From assembly GCA_950295325.1 (NCBI GenBank), contig OX485809.1, positions 35,159,081-35,223,080 on the forward strand: DNA of 64,000 bases. Direction: 5' to 3'. This DNA comes from Polytrichum commune. Its lineage: Eukaryota; Streptophyta; Polytrichopsida; Polytrichales; Polytrichaceae. This document shows, one piece after another, positions 35,365 through 46,533 of this stretch. Position numbers and translations under genes: made by a program. Under the pieces are notes generated by a model. It was not told the DNA's origin. It worked only from the letters and a program-made list of their open reading frames with translations, and made no database searches. Each line of letters starts with the position of its first letter. Within the stretch, counting starts at the first letter, position 1.

Positions 35365-35848
35365 GTGATTGCTGCCTTAGCCTCTCTCATCCCATCATCA
35401 CGAATTTACTCCCCCTCGTCTCTCTTATTGAGCTCCCTTTCCACAGCCTCTCTACTCTCTCACTCTTCCCTCCGAACTCCCACACTCAATTGCCTTGTGG
35501 GCGGAGGAGCGGCAGGGAAGCTCCAAGGTTGCAGGTGTGAGGGAGGGAGAGGGAGAGAGAGTCAGAGAGGATGAGCTGATAGAACCAGAGAAACCAAGGA
35601 GAAGGAGAAGGAGAAGGAGCTACAGCACAAAGTTTTGATGTTGTCGTTGTTGCTGCAGTCTGCTGCGAGTGGGAGAGAATCTTGAGGTTGGGGGGGGGGG
35701 GGGGGGAGGGGCTTGGGGGGTAAGCAATGTGTATGGGGATCGGAGGTCGGCAACAACCGCAGGCGGGGGCCTTGCTGTGATATTTTCAAGTGGACGGTGG
35801 GGAAGCTGCTGTGGAGGTGAAATAAAAGTTGAGGGGGGCTGAGCAACA
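35365..35848 (+). promoter_or_regulatory. Probable CESA promoter-proximal and 5' leader region
   Basis: This stretch before the CESA start is rich in pyrimidine runs (CTCTCTCTT, TCTCACTCTTCCC), then GA-rich repeats (GAGAAG repeated at 35601-35617), then a run of 17 G at 35690-35706. The start context is GAGCAACAATGGAG. No TATA box is obvious and the transcription start cannot be placed by eye. A 5'-UTR intron cannot be excluded. Calling it a leader is inference from position. Confidence 0.4.
35690..35706. repeat. Poly-G tract (17 G) near the CESA start
   Basis: A run of 17 G, followed by more G-rich sequence to ~35720, lies ~140 bp before the CESA ATG. It could form a G-quadruplex in the DNA or in the 5' leader, but that is inference. 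Confidence 0.9.
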
Positions 35849-38800
35849 ATGGAGGCAAATGCAGGCCTTGTTGCCGGATCCCACAATCGGAATGAGCTCG
35901 TCGTCATCCGACAGACATCGGACAGTGAAGGGGTAGGGCACCTTACACTTGCACGGGCACTGGACTGACTAAATTTAGACATAGCTGCTGCTCAGGATGC
36001 GTACCGCCATTTCTCGCAGCTTAAGTTATGTCGAATCTTTAGATACTTTGACCTCATTTCCTCTTGGCATCTCGAGGGGTGACTGAATCCTGTGAGGATT
36101 TGTCTCCCGTGCCTGTTCCATAGGAAGTGGGTGACGTCGTCTGGTGGGGGCTATATCTGTGAGGATGAAGTCTTGTATTTTCTCCTTAGATCCCTTAGCA
36201 AGCATCATTGGCTGAAGCTTACCCAACGATTTAAAAAAAGTCTTCACCATAAGGGGCATAGAGAATCTTCTCGATGGACTGACGAGGATCTTCAGAAATC
36301 TTCACAACATCCCTAGGCTTTAAGCACAGAAACTTGCTCCGGACTGGGTGCATTCTTCCCATAATCCTACTCCAAGTGTCTCCCCATACGGTTTAGTGCA
36401 GACAGGCCATGGAAAGACACTAGATTTGTCGAGACTTGTCAGAGAAGTGATCTACCTTGTCGATGGCATTGAACCGTCAAGCCTATCTGAATTAGCCCAA
36501 ACCCCGACGCAATGTGGTATTACGTTCTGCCTTAGATGTTCTCCCTAGCCTTCGCAGTGGTGTCACTGAGAATCTTGAAATCTTGCAACAAATCGACAAG
36601 AGGAACCATCTCACTTATTATTAATGCGATAATGCCATTATCATCTGACATCTCTTCGTATCGCTGAAATAGAGGGCATGGATCTTAGGGAGGGACATGG
36701 ACATCAAGTAGCAGTGGGTGTGGCTGCTTATAAAATAGCATAATTGCACGAGATCCGCCGCATTTTGTGCTGATTCTTCCCATGAATATACTCCCTGCAT
36801 TTAGATTAGTCTTGAAGCTGTGTAGTGCTGATGCAATGATGCGGTGTTTCTTGATGGGGTCATGCGTTTTTTTAATCTTTTGTATTGGTTCTTCAGACGT
36901 TTTGCTACCATTGATTGAGGTCTCATATTTTTCTCTATTTCTTTACAGCCTAAGCCTGTGCACCACACAAAAGGGAGCATCTGTCAAATTTGCGGGGACG
37001 ATGTTGGCGTCTCAGCAGAGGGAGAACTATTTGTGGCCTGCAATGAGTGTGCATTTCCTGTGTGCCGTCCCTGTTTTGAGTACGAGCGCAAGGATGGCAA
37101 CCAAGCTTGTCCTCAGTGCAAGACCCGCTACAAACGTCTCAGAGGTGAATCCTCCTTTTGCTGTTGAATCCTAAGAGAGAGCTTGACTTGGATGAATACT
37201 CTCCCAATGTACAGACAATCTATAGTAATCAGTGCAGCAATGTATGAAAATATCCATGTATCAGTGGAGGCCATTTAGTACTCTTCTTTTGAGGCCGGAG
37301 CTGATTTTGATTTTGCCTCACTGTTGAGTTACAGGGAGTCCTCGTGTCCCTGGTGACGAGGAAGAGGAGGATACAGACGACTTGGAAAAGGAATTCAACA
37401 TTGAGATGGACAAGCAAGGCAAGCACCACGTTACCGAGGAAATGCTTCACGGTCACGTGACCTACGATGGCACTTATGATCACGATCTGCCGCATCATAT
37501 GATGCACCAGCAACCTCAGTACCCCTTGCTAACAAATGGCCAATCGGTAAGTCAACCATTAGTGCTGTTTCTCATCACCAGCAGTAAACCTTGTAATTAA
37601 AATCCAAGACCTTCATGCACCCCCTGCTGGTGTTGATCTCCTTTGATGAAGAAGAAAACGCCTTGTGCAATTATATGTGCTGTAAGGCTGATTCACTTCT
37701 TGATTTTTTGTTTACATCACAAGTCAGGAAGCATAAACCTTGATGAATCCTGAATGACAGGTGGCTGGGGACTCGGAGGATGGTGACAGCCATGCCATCG
37801 TGGTGCCTCCAAATCTGAATGGTGGGAAGAGAGTGCATCCTCTCCCTTACGACTCCAATCTGCCTGGTATGGATCTAAACCTGCTGTAGTATCATACTTG
37901 TAATTAATTCTAGCATTTGCATTCACCAACTTGAGCTAGAGGGAAATATAATTGTGATCTGTGTTAATTATTAGTGGCGAAGTGTGGAGGTAGGCTTTTG
38001 AGAATCTGGATTAATCCCTGAGTAATCCATGGATATTGATTTGCTAATGCAGTTCAAGCCAGGCCAATGGACCCAACCAAGGATTTGGCTGCATACGGCT
38101 ACGGCAGTGTGGCGTGGAAGGACAGGGTGGATAGCTGGAAGTTGAGACAGGAGAAAATGCAGATGATGATGACAGAAGGAGGTCAACTACATCCCAAGGG
38201 AGGTGATATGGATGGTGATCCGAATGGCCCAGACCTACCAATGTACATCATCTAACACACTGATTGAATCGTTTTTGCTGGTTGCACTTGTGCGCATCGC
38301 CACTTGTGGAGTGATGTGTTTTGAGATTTCTCAATTTCGTGTAAGATTATCAAGAATCAAGAACTACTTCATAGGGCTGGGCATATTATAATGTGGGTGT
38401 CTGACCGTGCAATTCTGTTTCTTGCAGTTCGGATGAATCAAGGCAACCGCTGTCAAGGAAAGTCCCCATTGCATCCAGCAGAATTAACCCCTACCGGATG
38501 TTGATTGTTCTCCGTCTTGTGGTGCTGGGATTCTTCTTCCGCTACCGAATTCTGAACCCTGTGGATGGTGCTTACGGCCTCTGGCTGACATCAGTCATTT
38601 GTGAGATTTGGTTTGCCATTTCCTGGATTCTTGATCAGTTTCCCAAGTGGCTTCCCATCAACCGAGAAACCTATCTGGACAGACTCTCCCTCAGGTAATT
38701 TCTGGAGAGGCTCTGCTACCTACCATTTCCATCAATTAATTACCCCTCAATAGTATCAAATTCAGTTCGAAGCACATTGTCTTGTGTCTTATCTCACTCA

Positions 38801-41800
38801 TTACTGGCCTTTGTACAGATACGAGAAGGAGGGCGAGCCGTCCCAGTTGGCACATGTAGATGTGTATGTTAGTACAGTAGATCCTGCAAAGGAACCTCCC
38901 ATTGTAACAGCGAACACCATTCTCTCGATTCTGGCCGTAGATTATCCAGTTGACAAGGTCTCATGCTATCTCTCTGACGATGGAGCTGCCATGCTCACCT
39001 TCGAGGCTCTGTCAGAGACATCTGAGTTCGCTCGCAAGTGGGTTCCTTTCTGTAAGAAATTTCAAATCGAACCCCGAGCACCTGAGATGTACTTTGCTCA
39101 AAAGATCGATTACTTGAAGGATAAGGTGCAGCCCACTTTTGTCAAGGAACGCCGTGCCATGAAGGTAAGAACCTACAGACTTTTTCTTCAAGTCTCTCAA
39201 TTATACGAAACATGAATCAAGCTTTGCAATACTAATTTGTGTGGAACAGAAGTGCACGTGTTGCATTCCAAGCTCCTCGTATTCTTTTTTCCTGAGGTGG
39301 ATGTGGAGTGGAAATCATGGGTGATTGACATATTACGTGTGTATGCAGAGGGAGTATGAAGAGTTCAAGGTGCGCGTGAATGCTCTGGTGGCAAAGGCAC
39401 AGAAGGTGCCAGATGAGGGATGGACAATGCAGGATGGAACACCATGGCCTGGCAACAACAGTCGTGATCACCCAGGAATGATCCAGGTATATACTTTGAG
39501 CGTGGAGGTAGAATCTATTAGATTGAAATTCTATTTCTGTGCAATTTTGTGTTGTTCTACGATGTCCAGTGAGCTTGGTGCCATTTAACTTTTTGCTTGG
39601 ACAGCTGTGTCTCATGAAGTGGCGCTGAGGACTTGGATGCTGTATGTATTGATGCAGGTATTCTTGGGTCACAGTGGTGGTCATGATACTGATGGGAATG
39701 AGCTGCCCCGTTTAGTCTATGTCTCCAGAGAGAAGAGGCCCGGTTTCAATCATCACAAGAAAGCAGGAGCTATGAATGCTTTGATAAGAGTGTCTGCTGT
39801 TCTCACCAATGCGCCCTATCTCCTCAATCTTGATTGTGATCACTACATCAACAATAGTAAAGCCATACGGGAGGCTATGTGCTTCATGATGGACCCAAAT
39901 GTTGGACCGAAAGTATGCTATGTGCAATTTCCCCAGCGGTTTGATGGTATTGATCGGAATGATCGATATGCCAATCACAACACCGTGTTCTTTGATGTAA
40001 GTACGAGTTGACACCTGTACTCCAACTCAAGTCTGTGGCTCAGCTACCTGAAGCACTGTATCACTTGAGGCCAATTACTTACTCAATGAAAGAAATGGAA
40101 TTCACAGCACAATAGGACTCACGTGTCGTCTTTGCTCGCAGATCAACATGAAAGGTTTGGACGGAATTCAAGGACCAGTGTACGTGGGTACAGGATGTGT
40201 GTTCAGGAGACAAGCCCTTTACGGGTATGAGCCTGTCTTTAAAGGCAAGGCCAGCAAGGCTGCTTGCCCATCTTGGTGCTGCGGCCCACGCAAGAAGGGC
40301 AAGAAGAACAAGTCCAAATTTTCGAAGAAGAAGGCACCTTCACGTACCGATTCCAGCATTCCCATTTTCAGCCTTGAGGACATCGAGGAGGGCATGGAGG
40401 GTACGTCAACCTCTTCATAGCAAATCCACTCAACTCTATTTTGCAATCAACTACGCGATCTGTTCTTTAGGGTTCTTCTTGGTTTAAAATATATTGATAT
40501 TGTTAAGTGTTTGAGCTGAAATTTTTCTGCTTGGTTTACAGGAATAGAAGACGAGAAGGCATCACTTGTCTCCACCAAGAACTTCGAAAAGAGGTTTGGT
40601 CAGTCACCAGTATTTGTTGCCTCCACACTGCTTGAAAATGGAGGTGTCCATCACTCCGCCAGCCCAGGCTCGCTCCTCAAGGAAGCTATTCATGTCATCA
40701 GCTGTGGTTACGAAGACAAGACAGAATGGGGAAAAGAGGTTAGTAAGACCAAACTTGCAATCCAAAGCATTTTATTACACATCCTCGGCCTGATATTGCT
40801 TTGAGGTAGCAATTGTGTCCCACATCATGCCCAATGGTTGTGGTCGTTGTGTCTGATGTAATTTCGTATGATGTGGCAGGTTGGATGGATATATGGGTCT
40901 GTGACAGAGGATATTTTGACTGGATTCAAGATGCATTGCCGTGGTTGGCGCTCAATCTATTGCATGCCTTCTCGACCTGCATTCAAGGGATCAGCCCCTA
41001 TCAATCTTTCAGATCGTCTGAACCAAGTGCTCCGGTGGGCTCTTGGTTCAGTAGAAATTTCTCTCAGCAGGCATTGTCCATTGTGGTATGGATATGGAGG
41101 ACGTCTGAAATGCTTGGAGAGACTGGCGTATATCAACACAACAATTTATCCCTTGACATCTTTGCCTCTGGTCGCTTATTGCACACTTCCGGCTGTTTGC
41201 CTGTTGACTGGAAAATTCATTATTCCTACTGTAAGTGATTCCTCATTGTCCTACTGTCGTACAGCTTTCCTGTTGCAATTTGCGCTTGAAGGTGTTCTCT
41301 TTCCTGGGTACAGTGGCTGACATGGATCTTTTAACTTTTGCAGATTAGCAACCTTGCGAGTTTATTTTTTATTTCCCTTTTCGTTTCCATTTTCGCTACT
41401 GGCATCCTTGAAATGCGGTGGTCCGGAGTCCACGTTGACGAGTGGTGGAGGAATGAACAATTTTGGGTTATCGGAGGTGTTTCAGCTCATCTGTTCGCGC
41501 TCTTCCAAGGTCTACTCAAGGTGTTTGCTGGTATCGATACAAATTTCACGGTTACATCGAAGTCAGGAGAAGACGATGATTTTGGCGAGCTGTATGCCAT
41601 CAAGTGGACATCTCTTTTGATCCCCCCGACCACATTGTTGATCGTCAACCTTATCGGTGTTGTGGCTGGCATTTCCGATGCCATCAACAACGGCTATCAA
41701 TCTTGGGGTCCCCTCTTCGGAAAGCTTTTCTTTGCCTTCTGGGTGATTGTGCACTTGTATCCTTTCTTGAAGGGTTTGATGGGCCGCCAGAATAGGACAC

Positions 41801-41925
41801 CAACAATCATCATTGTGTGGTCCATTCTATTAGCTTCCATCTTCTCCCTCCTATGGGTGAGAATCGATCCCTTCTTGGCGAAGTCTACCGGTCCCAACTT
41901 AGTGCAGTGCGGTCTTACCTGTTGA
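35849..41925 (+). CDS. CESA: Cellulose synthase catalytic subunit, 13 exons, intact
   Basis: The protein is a processive GT2 glycosyltransferase that makes beta-1,4-glucan from UDP-glucose in plasma-membrane rosette complexes. Exons read as 35849-35932, 36949-37144, 37335-37546, 37761-37866, 38053-38242, 38428-38694, 38819-39164, 39349-39486, 39658-39996, 40142-40400, 40542-40738, 40880-41230 and 41344-41925. Every intron is GT-AG and every phase matches, giving 1088 codons plus TGA, the usual CESA length. The N-terminus [16 protein letters not shown] is the conserved plant CESA start. A RING-type zinc finger has eight Cys at about residues 40, 43, 59, 62, 67, 70, 82 and 85. Catalytic motifs are DDG (405-407), DCD (572-574), TED (787-789) and QVLRW (827-831). 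Two membrane helices lie before the catalytic domain and about five or six after it. A Lys-rich class-specific segment is near residue 670. The C-terminus is CGLTC. Intron 1 is long (1016 bp); the others are 113-214 bp. I see no frameshift or missing key residue. The CESA isoform class cannot be told from here. Confidence 0.97.
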
Positions 41926-42474
41926 TATTTTGGTCTCCCAAAAATCCACAGTGTACATACGCATTTGTGACTCATGTCAAAGTGAACTCCCAGCAGCGAA
42001 CGCGGATTCTTCGATCTGCTTAGAAACCATTGCATCCATCCTGGTTGTTGAAGCTGGAATGTTGTGATCAATTCTACAGGGTTGTGTGTGACCTTGTGCA
42101 TTTATCCGAGGTATGGCCATGGCAGGTTGAGCAGAGGTGTGTAGATAATAAGAGGCTGCGCTCCAGCTTGATTAATTAAGTTAGAGCAGCTGAGATGACG
42201 CCCCATGTAATATTATTACACCGCATTTGACGTGGCTGTCTGGCAGACATTTTTCCAGCCTAGCCTTTTGCGTGATCCTGTTGTAGAGATTAAGCTCCCA
42301 TCTATTCTAACCTAGTTACTTGTACTGCTCAACCTCCCAAACATGCCACTCATCATGTCCTGCTAGCGCCGCATCAGCTTTTAGTCCTTATTTGCAGGGG
42401 TGGATAGTCTTGCCACAAATACATCCGAAGCTATGATCACTGTGATCATACCCCACCCTGACATGGCCATTGTT
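41926..42474 (+). other. CESA 3' flank and probable 3' UTR
   Basis: About 550 bp after the stop codon holds no ORF of note. A T/A-rich motif ATGTAATATTATTACACC at 42206-42223 may be near a polyadenylation region, but there is no canonical AATAAA and plant signals are loose. Nothing else is recognised. Confidence 0.35.
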
Positions 42475-42913
42475 GCGCCCGTGTCACTGTGTAAACGAAC
42501 ATCGCCCATCATTCAGATTCCTTCATCTCCAGTTCCTCTTCTCCCTCCTCTCGATGTATATTGTACTCTTGCTTGCTTGCGTTAATCTGACATGGAATTA
42601 TTTTTAACGAATGTCGCTTGCGCCCGTGTCGCTTTGTAAACGAACATCACCCATCATTGAGATTCCTTCATATGCAGTGCCTCTTCTCCCTTCTCTCGAT
42701 TTGTATATTGTACTCTTGCTTGCTTGAGTTAATCTGACATGGAATTATTTGTGACGAATATCGATTGCACCTGGTCATTGTGTAAACGAACATTGCCCAT
42801 CATTCAGATTCCTTCATCTCCAGTTCCTCTTCTCCCTTCTCTCTATTTGTAAAATGTACTCTTGCTTGCTTGCGTTAACCTGATATGGAATTATATCTGA
42901 CGAATGTTGATTG
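42475..42913 (+). repeat. Three direct repeats of ~146 bp after CESA
   Basis: Three head-to-tail units start at about 42475, 42620 and 42767. Each contains GTGTAAACGAACAT, CCCATCATT, AGATTCCTTCAT, CTCTTCTCCCT, TACTCTTGCTTGCTTG and GGAATTAT in the same order. Differences are scattered substitutions, so the array is not brand new. It lies 550 bp after the CESA stop and could be in, or just past, the 3' UTR. Confidence 0.9.
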
Positions 42914-43077
42914 TATTGTCACTTGTATGTAAATGGTGAATTGGTTATCATGTTATCAATGTGTTAATCTCTTTCCTGGTATGTGAATATGCTTGACATT
43001 TCCCTTGGAATCTGCAAGCGCCTCATCTCTCTGAAGTAACATGTGGTTTCTTTGGGAACATGAAATCGTGTACTTCA

Positions 43078-43228
43078 AATCTTTCGGTTTATCTTCATTT
43101 ATTTTGAGGTATATTCCATAGATTCCTCTAAATTGATGGGTTAATTCTCCTGAAGTCTTGGAATTTCAACCGGTTATTTCTCAAACCCAACTGGTTCATC
43201 TGTAACGAGCAGTCGGTTCTCCCCTTTC
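43078..43228 (+). mobile_element. Family C repeat, 5'-truncated
   Basis: It contains TATATTCCATAGATTCCTCTAAATTGATGG, TTCAACCGGTTATTTCTCAAACCC and CATCTGTAACGAGCAGTCGGTTCTCCCC. The left half is missing. Confidence 0.7.
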
Positions 43229-43551
43229 ATTGTTGTCTTGCATCTGGAGTGCTTCCATGTCGCATTCATCACTGAAGTGCTTGAAGGATTAGCATAAAAT
43301 TTGGGTGTTACTGCATTGGGTTTTTATGATTTTGTTATCCACAGAAGGATACCTCTTCTTGCGTTCATTGTCATTGAATGAGGATGTCTTTACGAGAGTT
43401 TCTTATTAACTAGAAAAATGCCTCTCCCAACCATTCGGTAACGCGGTCCATCACATTGTTAAGTCGAATTCATGATCACAAATGCGACTATTTTGGCTAC
43501 AAAAATCTACCATGCTTGTGTGAGTCCACCCACAAATTGGCATTTTTGAAT

Positions 43552-43818
43552 GGTAGGAATGGGTTCAGCTTATTTCTATGACGGGTGGTTAACCCTCCCC
43601 TTATGAACTTCTGAGGGGAGGGGTCTCTGTTGCGATCAAGGTTGGGGTCCATAATCTACAACTCTGGGGTAGTCCTCGAGGAAACTTTCTAAACCTGATT
43701 GAAAAACAATGCATGTCCCGCCTGACTTCAAAAAAAAGAGTTGCAACCTTGCACTTTTGAAGGTTACATGTTCACAAAACCCATATTAAGTGCATTTCAT
43801 CTTCAAGGTCCAAAAATC

Positions 43819-43871
<53 letters not shown>

Positions 43872-45069
43872 CTTCCACTTAGTAAATGGGCAATTGACTA
43901 GGATTTTGTTCCCGAAGTCAAACCTTCAACAAAGCATGTGATTTTTTTGGAAGTTAAAAATATTAAGAAATCCTTATTAACATGGAGGTTATAATTTTTG
44001 TGACTTACCATATGAAAGGGTCTTTGGTCGTTCTAAACTGAAATTTAAATCAGTGTGCTTATTTTAGCATGTTCATTTTATGGTATTTTAGTTAATGCCT
44101 TCTACTTTCACAAGTATTGATACACAATACAGATTAATTAAGCAAGATTTGATGTAATTAGGCATAATTTAATGTGATTGAGTGCAGGTCTAAGCCTAAT
44201 TCAGTGCTCTTTTTGGTATCTAGATAAAAGTGACAAGTCTATGATTTATATCAAACTAATCAAACTAATTAAGCCTAATTAATTCTACAATGTGCTTAAT
44301 TGAATGAATTTACAATTTAATCAAATATGAAAATAGATGTGCTTGATTACACTTGCTTAGGCTTAATTAAACTTAATTAGGTTTAATGTGCTGACTTGCA
44401 TTTAAATAGGCTTAGTTAGTTGAATGTGTATGCATACTTGTAGAAACTTAGGCCTTGCGCTCAATTACCCTCAATTACGCTCAATCATGGTTAATTACGA
44501 CTAATTGCATTTAATCTCGCTTAATTAGTTTGATTGAATGTGTATGAATGCATTTGAAAGTGAAAGTGAAAGGCATTAACTAAATTACTATAAAATGAAC
44601 ATACTAGTTTAATTTTCATTTTGGAATGACCAAAGACCCTTTCATATGGTAAGTCACAAAAATTATAACCTTGATGTTGATGTGGATTTCTCAATATTTT
44701 TAACTTCCAAAATAATCACATGCTTTATTGACAGTTTGACTTCGGGAACAAAATCCCAATCAATTGTCTATTCATTAAGTGGAAAGTGAACATATATATT
44801 GGATTTCGGATTTTGAGGGTGAAATGCACTCAATATGGGTTTTGTGGACAAGCAACCTTCAAAATTGAAAGGTTGCAACTTTTTTTTAAAATTAGGCAGG
44901 ATGGGCAACGTTTTTTTTGGTTGGGTTCAGAAAGTTTCCTAGGGGAGTGCTCAAGGGTTGCGGATTGCAAGCCCTGACCCCTAATCTTGGCAAAGACGCC
45001 TCCCCCTCAAAGTTCGTGGGGGGAGGCTTAACATCCACCCTCAAGGTAGCTGACCCATTCCTGACTACC
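43552..45069. mobile_element. Large foldback element, ~1.5 kb with ~500 bp arms
   Basis: The left arm (43552 to about 44110) begins GGTAGGAATGGGTTCAGCT. The right arm (about 44555 to 45069) ends AGCTGACCCATTCCTGACTACC. Mirror-matched blocks include GGAAACTTTCTAAACC, AACCTTGCACTTTTGAAGG, CCCATATTAAGTGCATTTCA, ATTTTGTTCCCGAAGTCAAA, GTTATAATTTTTGTGACTTACC and AAAGGGTCTTTGGTC. The loop (44110-44555) is rich in CTTAATTAAGC-like words. No transposase frame is present. No convincing target duplication is seen. Confidence 0.85.
43819..43867. repeat. (AT)n(GT)n compound microsatellite
   Basis: AT units are followed by ~12 GT units. It lies in the left arm of the foldback element; the right arm has only ACATATATATT at the matching place, so it expanded in one arm. 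Confidence 0.9.
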
Positions 45070-46041
45070 ACCCCATGCTCACAACTTAGGCCAACCTATT
45101 TTTTGTGCACCACAATATCACTCTTTGATCAATGTTGACATGCATGTCATGGTGGAAATCCAACTTAGCCAAATGTCAGTGCTAAGTTGACAACTAGGTT
45201 TAGATTACAAGCATATTTGGGTGCCACAATTGTCGATTACGGGAATCAAGCACTCTCAATTTTGTGATTGATTGGTGATTGGAAAGATAGGCCGAGGAGA
45301 ATATCCACTTGGGAAATTCGTAGTAATTTGGTTATTATGGGAAAAATTTGAGAAAAAATGAACTTCTCTCTCTCTCTCTCTCTCATCACACTTAAATTAC
45401 AAATATGCTAAATTGCTTAACTAGTTGGGAATGGGTTAGCTACCTTATGTCCAATATTAGGTACTTTGTCGTTGAACTACACTAAACAATCTTATTATTG
45501 TGGGCCACAATAAATTTCTAGAGCCCACATTAATTCTCATAATGAGAATTAGTGTAGATCATTTTAATGTTCAAGCCACATTAAATTTCTAGTAGAAAAT
45601 CAGCATGGGCCAAAGTAAATGTTTTCCTAGAAAATGAATGTGGGAGATTATTTTACTTTGTGCTGCTTTTGTCCTACAAATAATATTCAATGTGTTGGTC
45701 GAAAGTCTTTATGATGACTTAGGGGAAGTCCCCGGGTGTTGGACCCATGTTAATTCCACCTTGACTTAGAAATTAGTGTGGCCCACGCTAATTTTCCACC
45801 CACACTATTGGACTACTGAGTGTAGGTAATCAATTCCAGTGTGACGTAGGGACCACCTGAATAGGTACATCTTCGAAACTTCGTCTTCAAGTTTCATTTC
45901 TGCGATCAATTGACGATGAACTTTGATACATTTCTGTTTACCCTGCAGGCTCCTTGTGTTCTTCGCATGACCTGCGGACTGAATCTAAGTGTACCAGGAG
46001 CAGAGTAAATAAACTGGAAAGAGATAGTGCGTTGATTTGAA
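45070..46041. other. Intergenic stretch without recognised gene
   Basis: A (CT)n run lies at 45366-45384. AATTCTCATAATGAGAATT near 45533-45550 is a short palindrome. TGTGGGCCAC/GTGGCCCAC-type words recur between 45500 and 45800. Nothing coding is recognised. Confidence 0.45.
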
Positions 46042-46424
46042 ATTCCCTCATCGTTGTGGAATGAAGTAAAATAGGGTTATGGGCCTATTGTCTCTTGATC
46101 CCACGACAAAAAAATGCACATTGCTACAATTCGTGGAGTATCAGAGTTCTCCTATCTTTGTCATCGTTCCAGGATATGAAACCCATTTTCATTGTACTCT
46201 ATTCACTCAAAATTCCCTCATCGTTGTGGAATTCCCTCATCGGATATGAAGTTCCCTCATCGTTGTGGAATGAAGTAAAATAGGGTTATGGGCCTATTGT
46301 CTCTTGATCCCACGACAAAAAAAATGCACATTGCTACAATTCGTGGAGTATCAGAGTTCTCCTATCTTTGTCATCGTTCCAGGATATGAAACCCATTTTC
46401 ATTGTACTCTATTCACTCAAAATT
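46042..46424 (+). repeat. Nearly identical direct duplication upstream of REV7
   Basis: A ~173 bp block at 46042-46214 is repeated at 46251-46424. The copies appear to differ by one A in a homopolymer and one base at the start. The 36 bp between them is built from partial extra copies of TTCCCTCATCGTTGTGGAAT. The near-identity points to a recent event or to an assembly artefact. Confidence 0.92.
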
Positions 46425-46533
46425 GCGTGTCGGGTGGTATAATGGAAAGTAGGGTTTAGGGTTTTGGGATGATCTAAATGCAGGGCGATTCACCCGGGTC
46501 TGTATCGGGGAGCACAATTCCGGTGGAGGACAA

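Noticed and set aside
35129-35982. Several frames on both strands near the CESA start (Pro-, Cys- or Leu-rich)
   Set aside because: They come from low-complexity promoter and leader DNA, and the CESA exon lies on the other strand or frame.
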